Source: Mycosarcoma maydis
Lineage: Eukaryota > Basidiomycota > Ustilaginomycetes > Ustilaginales
Direction: 5' to 3'
DNA length: 64,000 nucleotides
NCBI RefSeq assembly: GCF_000328475.2
Contig: NC_026497.1
Span: 124,001-188,000 of the forward strand
Shown here: piece by piece, positions 52,789 through 64,000 of the stretch
Numbering within the stretch: the first letter of the stretch is position 1
Layout of the letters: each line of letters begins with the position of its first letter
Position numbers and translations under genes: made by a program
Notes under the pieces: generated by a model
The model's database searches: none
Told to the model about the DNA's origin: nothing
The model's input: only the letters and a program-made list of their open reading frames with translations

Positions 52789-54127
52789 GCTGCTCTCACA
52801 TGGAGCCATCCTGCGAGCCAAGTAGCAGCACTCAGTTGCAAAGTAGAAACACACTAACACTCACAATCCGCGTCCACGGTCAGTGACCGTCCCAATCTGT
52901 ACTAACTTACACACAATCAGTTCTCCCCAAAAGCGACCGTGAACGTAGCAAGACATAGCCTTTTTGTGGTCAGAATGGTAGAGCCAACTGGACGAGAGCG
53001 AGGCAACATCCGTCAATGTTGGTCATCGCTTTTCTTGTCCAACAGATCTGCCGCAAAGCCCACAGTTGGTGGTTTTCGCTTGTCTGTTTGAGAGCTGCTC
53101 AGGCTCAGGGCCGCGCGACTCGCGACTCGCGCTTCGTAAATACAGTCATGAGTGAGATGCTTTTCGTGATTCGTGTTTCCACGTTCCGTGTGTTGCAGGC
53201 GTGGTGGTGCCGCAAGGCGACACGGGTTTTGGAGCCGGAATTCGGCTGCTACACGCAGGTCGTTATGGACATCACTTTGCTTCTTGTCCACTCTAGTCCG
53301 TGAACGTACTATTTACTCGCCGTTACGACTACTCTCTACTATCTTTCTAATTTTGAATAGCGCAGCAGTCAAACACATCGCTGCCACATACGTGTGTGCC
53401 TCGTGGCTTGTGGATCAGCGTTATCGAACGTCAGAACCTTCACTGACACTGCAGCACCTATATTGCAGACGGAACCCCAACCATCTCCAGACATCCTGTA
53501 GCAGTAGAACGTCGGCAAGAACGCTCGCGAGGTGTACTGCACACCATACAGTACCGAGTGCGCCGCATTACCGCTGAGTGTAGCGTTCATCGCAACCAGC
53601 TGATGCCGAGAACTATCACGCATCTCCCAACTCATTGCGCCTCACGCATACGCACACACTCGTCACTGCGGTTATCAGGCATAGTATTCACGATTGTGAC
53701 ACCGTGTTCCGTGTTCCGTGTTCCGTGTTCCGTGTTCCGTGTTCGTGAATCGACTTTGTGAAATCGGGAATTTCCTTTCGGGCGATAAAATGAAATGCAT
53801 TCATTTAATCGTGAATCACGAGTGGTTTACGAACATACACGATTCTGTGATTGCCTGCCAAGCACGAAGCTTGTCACAGTTGTCAGTCGTGAGTGCGTGT
53901 AGCTAGACGAAAATCAATTCTTGCCGTCGATCCTAGTCTCATCCACCATCATCTCTCTCCTTCTCCTTCTCGCTACTCGGCATCGACACAGCTGCTGCAT
54001 CCAACATTGTCACACGACACGCTGCTGTCCACCGTGCTTATCAGCCAACTCGCTGCCCGCAGCCGACTGACCACGTTTTCAGCGACACGGCTCTAGCATC
54101 GTCGCTGGCTGTGCGAGTGAGCTCGGG
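52789..54127. other. Intergenic region, 1.3 kb
   Basis: Contains single heptad units (near 53160, 53690 and 53808-53845), a seven-base tandem at 53702-53743, and a pyrimidine-rich stretch from 53930 that is probably the leader of the Eaf1 gene. No gene is seen. Confidence 0.5.
53702..53743 (+). repeat. Seven-base tandem CCGTGTT x6
   Basis: Six perfect copies run straight into CGTGAATCG, i.e. into a normal heptad unit, so this is another expanded variant with the same period of seven. Confidence 0.97.
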
Positions 54128-57100
54128 ATGAGCACTGAACCAGTTTCGTCACTGGCATTGCCAGCGCCAGCAATATTACCGACCACGCCAATCCCGGCTT
54201 CCACACAGCAGGCCTCGTCTCTAGTATCAGATCAGATCCAGGAAGCATCCACAGCATCACAAAAGTCAGTAACATCCATCACCCAACCGCCAATCCCATC
54301 ACAACAACAACCGCCGCAACATATCACGGCAAATCATCCAGCTTCCATCGCTGCTGCTGCCACCGTTGCCCTTTCTGCCACCTTGCTCAATCCAAATGAG
54401 TGGAACGCGCTCGCATCCACCAGCATGGTCACCTTGGATGATCTCAGATCTGCCTTCCTCGAGCAGCGGCAACAGCAGCTGAAAGACTTGGAACGATCGC
54501 ATCGCGAAAGTCTGCGCGAGATGATCTTCATGTCAGAAAACTACGACAAGGAAGACGTTGCCGGTAGTCCATGGAAGCTGGGCCAAAGCCTGCAAGTGGC
54601 AGAAGATGATGCACGCGAGCATGTCAAGAGCTTTCTAGACCAGCATCGTCTAGCGCTTGACCCAAAAATGTCTATCAAGGACCATATCTTGGAGCAGCCA
54701 AAACTACTTCGCCAGCGTGTCTCACAAGAGCTTAAGACGGGTCCGATTGAGCTCGCGCCTCCACCTACACCCACAAGCGCGACCGCACCCTCTGCAGGCG
54801 AAGCACAGCGCGACCGCGACCTCAAAAGGGAGATCGAGCAGAACAACTTGCATCGCAGTCAGGCCGTTGCCCGCGCCGCTGCCGCCGTTCAGGCCCATGC
54901 CATTGCAGAAGGTGTCGCCAAGATCAAGCCTCTCACCATTACCGCTGCAGAGAGCCAGGGTGTGCGAGTTGCCCCGCTACAGCCTGGTCAGGTGCCCAGC
55001 TTCGTCATCGAATCCACTACGCCCATCGCCCATATCGTCGCCAGCTCCGATTCTTCTACAGCCGTCCTTGTTGCCTCAGATGCTCAAAAGGTGGATTCAC
55101 ACACTACAATGTCGGCCGCCGAGGCGGTCACACCTGCAATCAAAGTGGAATCTACCGATAATATCGACGCATCGCCTTCAAAAGCATCTCACGCGCTCGA
55201 AAAGGCAGTATCTCCCGTGCCTGGTCTCGCCCGTAATGCCTCGACTCAGTCAACGAGCCTCCGCGTACCGCCTTCGCCCATGGTCGTGCCCACGATTCCC
55301 GAGAATATCACCGCCCCTCCGCTGCATCCCACTTTGCAGGTCTTGGCACCTAATCCACTCTCGGTGACTTACGCTGCATCATTGCGACCTCTTCCACCCG
55401 ACCCGACACGACGCATCACCGGTGCTGGTCTATCAGGGGGAGCCATTCATCACCGAAGTGGCAGAAAAATTACGAGCTTGTCCAATCATTCCAACGTCAA
55501 CTCTTACTCCAGTATTGCCGCTGCCAAGATCGGCCCCGCTGGCTCTGGTCAGGCCGACCTCTACAGATGGTACGTACGCGCAAGAGCTTCGCCCGGCGCC
55601 GGCATGGTGGGCAAGGCAGACAAATGTCTCATGACGAGCGACTGGAGGGTAGCGTTCAACGAGCAACGCTTTGTTCGCGCCATGGCTAGGATCGAAAAGC
55701 TCAAAGCACAAGGCGAATGGAGTTTTCGTCAGCCCAAGAAGCAAAAGGGCCCCGTGGTTCGGAAAGCACACTGGGATCACCTGCTAGAAGAGATGAAGTG
55801 GCTGCAGACGGATTTTAGAGAGGAGAGACGTTGGAAAATGACGGTCGCTTTTCATCTTGCGCACGAAGTTGCTGCTTGGCATCGTGCACGCACGCCAGCT
55901 GAGCGAGCTCAGTTTTGCGTTCATGTACAACGGTCATACCGCCACAGAACCATCTCAGACAACGTAGAGCAGCACAATACCGACAAGCTATCTGCGAAAG
56001 AGGTTGTCTCGTCCTCCCAACCGTTCCAAGCCGCTGCAGCATCTCTTGATGACGTCGAGATGACACATTCAACATCAAGTTCGCACATTCAGAAGGACGG
56101 GGAACCTGCAACAGTCAAAGCGGAGAGTGGCCAGCCGGTCGAGGATGCCGATGTCACCATGGATGGAGGGGCAGATGCTGACGAAGCTGTCACCCAGGCT
56201 GTTGAAAGTGCTCTGCAGACTACCAACGAGGCAGCAAGCGCTCGGGCCGAGGAAATGGATGCGGACGGAGAAGACGATGCGGACACAGATGCCAACGATG
56301 TAGAGGCGGCAACAGCTGCGCTTGTGTCAGGAGAGCCAAGTAAGCCACCAAAAGTGGAGGTTGTTCGCGAACCGCTGTCCCAACCACAACCCATGCCGAC
56401 CCTCGCCGATGTATCCGTGCCGACAACATCCTCGGCTACGCCTACCGTTCCCGCGTCCTCCACCCCCACGACTGCGGCCAACGACAAGCTCGTCCATGCT
56501 CTACGCAGCCAGCCGAAAGATGCAGACTCGACACTCACTGCTGAAATGCCGCCACAGCTGCTCGCCACCCTTCGAGCTCCGATCTTTTCCACGAGCGTCA
56601 CCACCACTGTCGTGTCGCCGGCAGCCCTGCTGGATTCGTTGAATCCCGAGGCAGCTGCCGCTCTTCTGGGCATAGAGGTGAGCGATTTGGCCAACGCTGC
56701 TGACCTGCTAGAGCCCGGCTCGCTTTCGTTCAGCAAAATGTTCCCCGAGCTTCCTTTGTACGGAGGCGTTTCGCTACCAGAGTCAAACAGCAAAAGCGAC
56801 AGGCGCTGGGATGAGGGAAGCCTGAACCAACCACCACGCCTCACTCACGTGACCAAGCTTCTCGACTCGCGTCCGCTCCTTGTCAGCACGCTGGAACCCT
56901 CCAAGAACCGTGCCAACGGTCGCTGGCTTGCCGACAGTGACTGGGTCGTAGCTGCTGAGCAGTCGGATCCGCTGCGTGGCGTGACCGATGGTGCTGATAC
57001 TGCATTGCCGCCCATGCCCGGCTCTTTGCTCTTTGCTCGCAAGAGCAACCGAGCCGCCAAGGACGCCAGTGGTCCAGCTTCGACAACGCCTGCAGAGCCT

Positions 57101-58797
57101 GCCTCACCAGACGCGCGAGCAGCCCTGTTCGTGTGGACACCGGACGAGGACAATTACTTGATGACTTTGGCCAAGCAATACCACAACAATTGGGCTTTGG
57201 TCGCCGACCTGTTCAACTCGACGCGTCTCAACACTGCCACGGACAAACGTGAGGCTTGGGACTGTTACGACCGTTGCAAGCGCATCGAGCAGGCAGCCGC
57301 GGAAGGCAAACCGCCTCCTGGTCCGCCGCCGATGCCTGCGCCAGCAGCAGACGCCGACAAGGACAGCAAAAAGGGCGATGGCAAAGATGCCGATGCTTCA
57401 AGCTCTAAGCGCGACAAGCTGAGCAAGAAGTCGGGATCCAAACACGATGGTTCGAAGAGAAAGCAGCGCCGGAGCAATTTGATGGAGGTGATGCGGAGAT
57501 CAGCCAAGCGGCGCGAAGCCACCAAACAGGCGCAGCAGACGCAGCAGACGAAGAAAGTGAATCTCAACACGCACGAAACGCACGCACAGATCAAGGCGGG
57601 GCCCGCCATCACGCCGCAGTCGCTCAGCGCACTTAAGACAGAGCGTGACCAGGCTGCTCTGCGACAGTACTACGAGCAGCAGCGTGCACAGCTCGCCTAC
57701 CAGCAGCAACAGCAGCAGCAGCAGCGATTGTTAGCGCAACAGGCGCAAGCACAGCGCATGGCACAGCAGCAAGGAACTGCCGGTACTTCTGCGCCTGCGG
57801 CCACTGCAGTGACGCAGGCAGGCAAGGCTGGCACCGCCATTGTTGCGGGCGGTACTGGTGGTGTAGGAAATGTTAGTTTGCTTCCCGCGGGTACGCCCGC
57901 TGCATCAGCCGGACCGGCTGGTCAAGCGCAGCAAAAGGCGGCTACAGGACAAGGGACGAACCAAGCGATCGCTCAGCAAACACAGCAGCAGCAACAGCAG
58001 CCACAGTCTCAGCAAACGGCGCAGATGCAAGTTCAGCAGCCGCCGGCAGCGGCAGCGGCCGCGCAGCAGCAACAACAACAACAAGTGCAATTGCAATCGC
58101 AACTGCAAGCCTCGCAAGCGGCACAGATGCAGAACCTGTATGCTCAGATGCAGCAGCAGCAGCAACAGCAGCAGCGACAGCAGCAACAACAGCTCGGGCA
58201 GGCAGCGGCTGGTCTGGCTCAAGTGCGACCGGGAGTCGGAGCATTGACGCAGCAGCAGTTGGCAACGTTGACGCCGCAGCAGCAACAGCAGTACCATGCA
58301 CAGCTTGCCGCGGCTACGGCGGCGGCGCAGCAGCAGCAGCTTCGCAGCCAGATGGCGGCGGTAGCGGCGGCGCAAGGCGGACAAGCAGGATTTCAGCTGC
58401 CGAACGCGCAGGCTCAGGCACAGGCACAGGCACAGGCCCAGTTTCAGTTGATGCAGCAGCAGCAGCAGCAGCAGAATGTGATGCAGAACCAGGGTCGACC
58501 GGCGATGGCACAACAGGCGCAACAGGCGGCGCTACAAATGTATCAGCAGCAGCAGAGGCAAGCGCAAATGCGTCCTCCACAGCCTACGCAACCGTTCGCT
58601 GCTCGACCCAACGCTCGGCCTGGCACTGCAGCGTCCAGTCAAGCCAAACCGCAGGCCGCAGCACGCTCCGCCACGCCAGCACCTCCGATGCCAGCAACCG
58701 TGCAAGCGCTCCAGCAGCAACTCGCCATCTCGCTCGCCACTTCCAACCTCAGCGCTGAGCAGATCAACGGGCTCGCTATCCAGCTCTACAAACAGGC

Positions 58798-58893
<96 letters not shown>

Positions 58894-58897
58894 GCAA

Positions 58898-58928
<31 letters not shown>

Positions 58929-59092
58929 CACAGCAACCCGCCCCAACTCAGCAAAGACCTCCCCCCCAGCAGCTCCTCAACCAGGCTATCCAGGCTTTGG
59001 CAGCTCAGACCCAGAAGAACCAGCAACCAGCTCCGACTGTGCACGGTGTAACAGGCAGCCCAGTGCGCCCTCCTACGCCGAGACCGAGCTAG
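54128..59092 (+). CDS. EAF1: NuA4 histone acetyltransferase scaffold Eaf1/Vid21
   Basis: A 1654-residue intronless protein. Near 545-620 lies the helicase-SANT-associated (HSA) domain: AHWDHLLEEMKWLQTDF, then WKMTVAFHLAHEVAAWHR, which in Eaf1 binds actin and Arp4. It is preceded by SDWRVAFNEQRFVRAMARIE. Near 1000-1055 there is a SANT/Myb domain: FVWTPDEDNYLMTLA, NNWALVADLFN and DCYDRCKR. This pair in this order, without an ATPase, defines Eaf1/Vid21, the assembly platform of the NuA4 complex that acetylates histones H4 and H2A; p400 of animals has the same pair around a helicase. After a Lys-rich basic segment (about 1085-1140) the last 450 residues are Gln/Ala-rich, with 43 consecutive Gln at 1558-1600. 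The yeast protein is 982 residues; the low-complexity tail explains most of the excess. Confidence 0.93.
58799..58927 (+). repeat. Poly-glutamine tract, 43 codons
   Basis: CAG and CAA alternate, with a pure CAA block near the middle, in frame in Eaf1. It is one of several Gln runs between 57.7 and 58.9 kb. Confidence 0.97.
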
Positions 59093-61581
59093 AGTAATGC
59101 TTATCCATTCATGCAACACGTTACACTGAGACTCAAGAACGTCTGTGGCCGACTTGCGCACGTCCAAGCAGGCGTGTTTCGATGGAGCGTCGGCTTGTGC
59201 AGGAAAGCTCAGATAGGCATGCTAGCATTTCGCACTTCTGGCACGCTCGGCTGTGGATCTGCAGGACGCCACGCACAAGCCACCTCGACAAGATCGGCGC
59301 GACGCGCACGTGTCGAATCACTCGGCGCAAGCACAGGATGCGGAATATGAAGCACCGAACGAATACTCATAACTGAACAACACTCGTGACGAGTGTGATG
59401 AGCGAGATCGTGTCTGGTTAATCACAGATGAAAACAGGAATGACGAACGGTTGCGAGGATTTGAGTGGTGAGTGTGATTTCGACGCTGAGTCGGGGGGCT
59501 TGGACCAAGCGAGTTGCAGACCAGGCGTGCACATGGGATTTGTGGATGTAGCATGCAGCATGCGTCTTATCGTTAGGCTCGGTCGCTCTTTCGTGTTTGC
59601 GTCGTGTCGATTCTGAGCGGGTTGAGCGTTGTGCGTCTGTGTTGCGCGTCTAGCGAGTGGCGCTTTTGAGATCGAGTCGACACTCGGTCGCAGCAACGCG
59701 GATGCTTGATGTCTCACCACCGCGCAACCAGCGGCGAGGTCGTGAGCAGCTCGCAACCAGCTCGCAGCCGTTTCTCAGAGTCCACCGCTCGCGTCAACAC
59801 GCGCATTTCAATCGTCAACATTCACGATTCGTGACTCCAGCGTGATAGCTCTCTTGTACATCCTATGTCGCAGCCGTCGAGACGTGATCCTCGAATCGCG
59901 CACTCATGCTCTGTCATACCACAGCCGCTTGCGTCCTTGAACTCAGCTGCATCCAAGTCCACTGTCTCGCTACCACATTCGAATCCCAACTGCACCCGTT
60001 CGAACCACACCCCCCTGTAACACCACCAGCCGATCATCCAACGGTATCCTCCCTGCTCCAGTGCAGACATGCGCGTCAACGTGGTTTCTTGTGGCTAGAT
60101 CTCGCTCAGCATATACAGCTAATGATGTGCGTGCGAAGCGAGTATGATACAGTATACCAAGGTACGAGACTAGAACGAGTGAGTGCGAGTGCAAGCATTG
60201 TTAATTCGAGCTAGACTAGCGACGCAGACGCCGAAACCAAAGCTAGGACAAGAAAAGATAAAGGCTGTTGAAGCCCAACTAAAGCACAAGCGTGTGCATA
60301 GAGACAGGAGAGAGACGATGCAAGAGTAAGCCCCGTTGAGTTACCTTTCCATGCAAAAGGCGACCGCATAACTATCAGTGTTTAAGGACGAACAAGATCA
60401 AAGACGCGTATCAAGGCGTCAGCATCATCCACTGTGATCCAGGAGACCACGAGTGATGGCATGTGTCGCGTCCGGTTTGCAGGCGTAGCGGGGTTTCGTG
60501 CAAGAACCAGAGTGTCGTAGAAATATCAAGTCAACCGAAGCCGGTCCAGATGATGCCGGTATTTCCAGAGTCAAACGGCTTACAAGTTGAATGATGGAGG
60601 AGAATCCTCGACGCTTGGTCCAAGACCGTGTGAGTGGTTGGCATGGTTTGGTGTGAGGAAAGCCGCTCATATCTTCGCATGGCTCGCCTCCCATTCGCCA
60701 CTCGCAACGCCCAAGACCATCGTCCAAGTTTCTCTGTACAAGTCAACTCGTCAACCTCCTCTGAAGCACGCCTAACAACACCTCAATGCCTGTCCTGCAG
60801 CCATCTAATCCCACCTAATCCGTACGCTTGACGCCAAACCCCACCCACAAAACGAACGACAACGAAGCATGACCAGCAAGCGACGGGATTAAAACATGCC
60901 GAAAAAATTGAGCCCCATACCTTCTTTCGAGACGATCTCCAGAAAGCGCGACGCTCATCAAGACAGACACTGTCAAGCAGCAATTGCCAGAATCACTGCC
61001 GAGCAAAGCAGACAGTCCTTGAATGCGCAGCTTCCAGAAGGACACAGCGGTAGAGCGCCGACGAAAGGTTTGAAGAAAAGACAATAGCAAGATGGCCATA
61101 AAGTATCCGCACCATTACGGCGACGGTCGCTTTCCAGTATGGTCTCTGATCATGCAAAACATCTTCCTCGACACCTTCGCTTCGACACACCTCTTTGCCG
61201 CTCCCGAGAAGACACGCAGAAAGCTCCTTGCTGACAGCATATCTAGCAATTACCTAGAGCATCTGCGATGCACGTCGCAAATCCGTCCGTTACCACGCCT
61301 CGATCCAGAAAGGTCGGTGAAAAATTTAGACTAGCGATGCACCCGCCTTGGTCTTCTTCTTGAACAGATGTGTCCGGGGACTTTCCCTACAGCATGTCCT
61401 TGCAAGCAAGAAGAAGGCTGCAAAATACTTTCGATCCATAAGAATCGTTGGAAAGAGCGGTCCTTTGCACGTCTCTCTAGAGTTGAAGAAAAGATGGAAT
61501 ACGGACAAACCCGTTGTTGAAACGAGTTGGTCCGTGGAAGTTGGCCGCAGCTTGAAGAAAGCGCGACTTGATGCATCCGCT

Positions 61582-61622
61582 CTTCGATATGGAATGCGCC
61601 TCTGAGCGATTCCATATCGAAG
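61582..61622. repeat. Perfect 14-bp inverted repeat, 13-base loop
   Basis: CTTCGATATGGAAT (61582-61595) and ATTCCATATCGAAG (61609-61622) are exact reverse complements. GCATCCG stands just outside both arms in direct orientation (near 61573 and 61628). Confidence 0.9.
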
Positions 61623-61884
61623 CTGACGCATCCGTGAGATTTCTGTCGTGTTTATAGTTGGAGGAGGGAAAGGAAAATGTGGATTTACGATTAGAATCAC
61701 CAATGAGCTGTTTGACTCACGACTGTCAAAGCTGAGTCCGGAAGAGAAATGAAAGGGAAAGAAAAAAGATGACCGCGCGCGAAGAGCAGAAAACATGAAC
61801 TCACACGTCACTACTGTGGACTGTTTTTTTTTTCTTTTTTTTTTCTCTTTTTGGTTTTTTTGTGTTTCCTGCTCTTGACTCGTG

Positions 61885-62020
61885 ACTCTGTGACTGTTGA
61901 TTTCGCAGTCACACTCATGACTGTGAGTTCCGGCCGGATAGAAGAGTCACGAGTCGTGAGTTGCAATTTTTGAAGTGCCAAACCTGTCACTCACATTCAC
62001 GTGATTCACGACTCGTGACT
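61885..62020. repeat. Heptad cluster, GACTCGT/ACTGTGA variant
   Basis: Units such as GACTCGT, GACTCTG and GACTGTT keep a step close to seven. The cluster ends just before the two candidate starts of the next gene (62021 and 62198). Confidence 0.7.
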
Positions 62021-62197
62021 ATGACTGTGTGGGGACTGGTTGAGCTCCTCTCCCTGCCGCTTGTGGCTGTCTTCAAACTTCCACCTGTTTCGTGTTTGAT
62101 TCATCAAAACCGAAGAGCGTGTGCGTGCGCCAACAAGCTATTTGCCACCAGACAAGCTTGGTCTGTTTCTGCAAGCCACCGTCATCTTGTCGCAAAC

Positions 62198-63463
62198 ATG
62201 CTCGCTCGATCCAGCACGCTTGTGCTCAACAACGCTAGACTTCATCTAGTCACTGCTCGGGCGGCTTTGTCATGCTTTCTTCCACAGTTCCAGGCTGCTC
62301 GCACGTTTTCATCTACCAATGTCACCACCGACTCTACCGAGAGCTTGAAGTTCCCACCCGATGGTGATCGAAAGGACGCAGGCGAATTTCCACCTCTTCA
62401 TCGGCTTAGATATCTTCTCGACGAGCCCGTGGGCCGGAGCCAGAAAGAATTGATTACAGAGCTCTCAGACGATGATGTCAGTCACCTACCTATCGTCATC
62501 AGTAGTCGCAAGAAGTGGAGACTCGCTGAACCCGGCTTCACTTTGCCGCTTCGTGAAAAACCTGTTCTCAGCGACCAGACTGCTTTTTCCGCCTGTTCGA
62601 ATGGCGAATACCTCTACAATGTGTTCAGCATGCCATCTTTGCTGCATCTCAAGCAATTTCACAAGCAAGTCGCCGAACTGTTTGACGAAGAGGGAAGAAC
62701 CGTCGACCCCGTAATCCTGTTGGATTCACGATCCCGAGTCCTCGTCATTGGTCTACCATCATATGTCGGCCTCGAAGCGCCGTTTCCTGCCAAACGAAAC
62801 CTTGAGGTGATCACCAAGCTCTTGGCCGACTACAGGTCAAAAGAACCGTCGGACGAGCGCAGGAGCCAAGTTGCACAGCGTTTGCGAGCCCATGTCGTGA
62901 CCCACGGCTTTAGGAAGCAAGCCCATCACGTCAGCTTTCTACTCTATTCGCTGTACGAAACGGTAAGGAATGCATCGGAAGAGGAGATCCTGAACGGGGA
63001 ATTCCAGGTTCCAGCCTGGGCTAGACCTCCTGCGCGCACCGGTAGTATCGAAGATAGCGTACCGGTGGATGTAAATTCCAAAGGAACCCGTGATATTGCT
63101 CAAAGGGCTTCAAATACCTGGCAGAAGGAAAGAAGGAAGAACAGCAAGGGTAACAAGGGCACGGCTAACAGCAAACCATTCTTGCCCAGAAAGGAACAGT
63201 CGAGCATGGCCGATAGGTTAAGGCCCGATAATCCCAAGTTGCCTGAAGCAAGAGCGTCTGCCGACGAGATGGGCATCAAGAAGCCGGTCGATGTAAACGA
63301 GGTCAAGCCAGACGATCCCAGCCTGCCTGAGGCAGATACTTTCGCAGCACAGGACCGAGAGGCGCACAAGCCAAGTGACGATGTGCAAGATCTAAAGGAA
63401 CATGTCCCGTTCCCAACGCCTATAGCAGAAGAGTTGGGAATCAAAAAGCCCACCGAGTCCTGA
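62198..63463 (+). CDS. Unrecognised protein with mitochondrial-type presequence
   Basis: The open frame runs back to a TTG at 61961 and has an ATG at 62021, but I prefer the ATG at 62198 (AAAC before it). It opens MLARSSTLVLNNARLHLVTA, an Arg/Leu/Ala/Ser-rich, acid-free stretch ending ...AARTFSSTN, which is the classic look of a matrix presequence with an R-x-F/S cleavage site. The product would be 421 residues. The middle (about 55-290) is soluble and mixed alpha/beta in look, with RKKWRLAEPGFTLPLREKP, ILLDSRSRVLVIGLPSYVGLEA and a helical HHVSFLLYSLYETVRNASEEE. The C-terminus is Lys/Asp-rich and carries a partly repeated motif: MGIKKPVD and LGIKKPTE, with PDNPKLPEA and PDDPSLPEA. I know no family for it. 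A role in mitochondria is inferred from the presequence only. Confidence 0.7.
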   Translation: MLARSSTLVLNNARLHLVTARAALSCFLPQFQAARTFSSTNVTTDSTESLKFPPDGDRKDAGEFPPLHRLRYLLDEPVGRSQKELITELSDDDVSHLPIVISSRKKWRLAEPGFTLPLREKPVLSDQTAFSACSNGEYLYNVFSMPSLLHLKQFHKQVAELFDEEGRTVDPVILLDSRSRVLVIGLPSYVGLEAPFPAKRNLEVITKLLADYRSKEPSDERRSQVAQRLRAHVVTHGFRKQAHHVSFLLYSLYETVRNASEEEILNGEFQVPAWARPPARTGSIEDSVPVDVNSKGTRDIAQRASNTWQKERRKNSKGNKGTANSKPFLPRKEQSSMADRLRPDNPKLPEARASADEMGIKKPVDVNEVKPDDPSLPEADTFAAQDREAHKPSDDVQDLKEHVPFPTPIAEELGIKKPTES

Positions 63464-63731
63464 AACATAGTACGCTACCATAGTCCACTTATCTGGCTTC
63501 TCCGGAATCCCTCATGCATTTCTAGCCAGGAGGCTTCAATCGGTTCGGTTTGGAATGCGCTTTGCCTCTGTCCCTTCTGTCTTCTGTGTGCGAGTGAAGG
63601 TGCGATCGTGTCGAGAGTGTAGAAGAGATTGTGAGGATAGAGTCGCTGAGTGGCGATTGTGAATGCGTTTGCGCATACACGTCAGGTTAGGGTTAAACAG
63701 GTCGAGAATCACGAATCACGAATCACGAATA
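63464..63731. other. Intergenic region at right edge with heptads and telomere-type repeat
   Basis: Contains GGTTAGGGTTA (63685-63695), nearly two TTAGGG units, followed by a heptad array (63707-63731, AATCACG x3). Both lie between a plus-strand gene and a probable minus-strand gene end. No gene is seen. Confidence 0.5.
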
Positions 63732-63971
63732 TCACACGATTTTAAGAGTTCCAACCGTCCGCGGAGTTGTCGAAGCTGAAACTGCTGTTTGGGTCTTTGA
63801 GACTGAAGTTGTAGGCGTGAGTCGAGTCGTATGTGTTGTGCAAAACACGAGAAGAACAACACCTCTTCTTGGCAGCTTTGGAATCATCCCCTCCACCTTT
63901 GCAAAGGAGCAATCATCATCAGCCTCTGTTTGACGAGCAGAACCACGACCATTGGAAGCATCCCAGCCGCT
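63732..63971 (-). other. Possible 3'-terminal exon of a minus-strand gene running off the window
   Basis: On the minus strand an acceptor-like TTGTTGACAG is followed by an open frame reading SGWDASNGRGSARQTEADDD and on to CSFAK, which stays open to a TGA at 63732. One base shift later a second frame reads GGGDDSKAAKKR and ends FSFDNSADGWNS at a TAA (63742). The two parts look more like one protein than either frame alone, so either the gene has a one-base indel near 63897 or only one frame is real. The function is unknown and the start lies outside the window. Confidence 0.25.
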
Positions 63972-64000
63972 CTGTCAACAATGACCGAATCGGCCGCCAC

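Larger units (their letters stand above)
59093..62197. other. Gene-poor region, 3.1 kb
   Basis: No gene with family character is recognised. Two consecutive small plus-strand frames, 60896-61087 (Arg/Lys-rich, 63 codons) and 61092-61334 (80 codons), and a third at 61348-61605 could be pieces of a spliced or decayed gene, but I cannot join them convincingly. A hairpin lies at 61582-61622. From 61820 to 61865 the plus strand is almost pure T. Heptad units at 61885-62020 (mostly the ACTCGTGACT variant) precede the next gene. Confidence 0.45.

Overview
The window looks like nuclear DNA of a smut fungus (Ustilaginales; Ustilago maydis or a close relative). Four things point there: large, almost intronless genes of fungal type; long glutamine tracts in regulators; a WOPR-family regulator resembling Ros1; and intergenic DNA full of variants of a seven-base unit (AATCACG / CGTGATT), a texture I associate with smut genomes. 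Species is inferred from this style, not from a search. A run of exactly 100 N (47195-47294) marks an unsized assembly gap.

Layout. 1-9 kb: an intron-containing tRNA-Ser(CGA), DNA ligase I (+), and convergent to it the TRAPP II subunit TRAPPC10/Trs130 (-). 9-20 kb: an MFS transporter, a mitochondrial carrier of the aspartate/glutamate type with an unusual N-terminal domain, and a very large EOS1-like membrane protein, all (+). 20-21.5 kb: a decayed PIF/Harbinger transposase (-). 22-33 kb: NAD(P)H-hydrate dehydratase, a WDR48/UAF1-like WD40 protein and a mitochondrial MutS homologue (all +). 33-36.4 kb: cytosolic tyrosyl-tRNA synthetase (-) and a LacA/NodL-type acetyltransferase (+). 37-42.4 kb: a probable Mediator subunit 25 and a polyamine-oxidase-like flavoenzyme with one 3' intron. 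42.4-50 kb: the largest gene-free tract, with several non-B-DNA motifs, the gap, and a pyrimidine-rich probable leader for the WOPR regulator. 50-59 kb: the WOPR regulator (two exons) and the NuA4 scaffold Eaf1/Vid21. 59-64 kb: a mostly empty stretch, an unrecognised protein with a mitochondrial-type presequence, and a possible terminal exon running off the right edge on the minus strand.

The genes are not an operon. Themes that recur are mitochondrial functions (carrier, MSH1-like, the optional mitochondrial form of ligase I, the unknown protein at 62.2 kb) and transcription or chromatin regulators with low-complexity glutamine tails (Med25-like, WOPR, Eaf1). Several open frames begin at GTG or TTG; I moved those starts to the first plausible ATG. 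Two introns were placed by hand because they restore conserved family sequence. The observations most worth following are the heptad-periodic intergenic repeats, the carrier with a possible alpha+beta-barrel N-terminus in place of EF-hands, the intron whose splicing creates a PTS1-like C-terminus, the two-start DNA ligase, the smut Med25-like protein, and the long, motif-rich region upstream of the WOPR gene.
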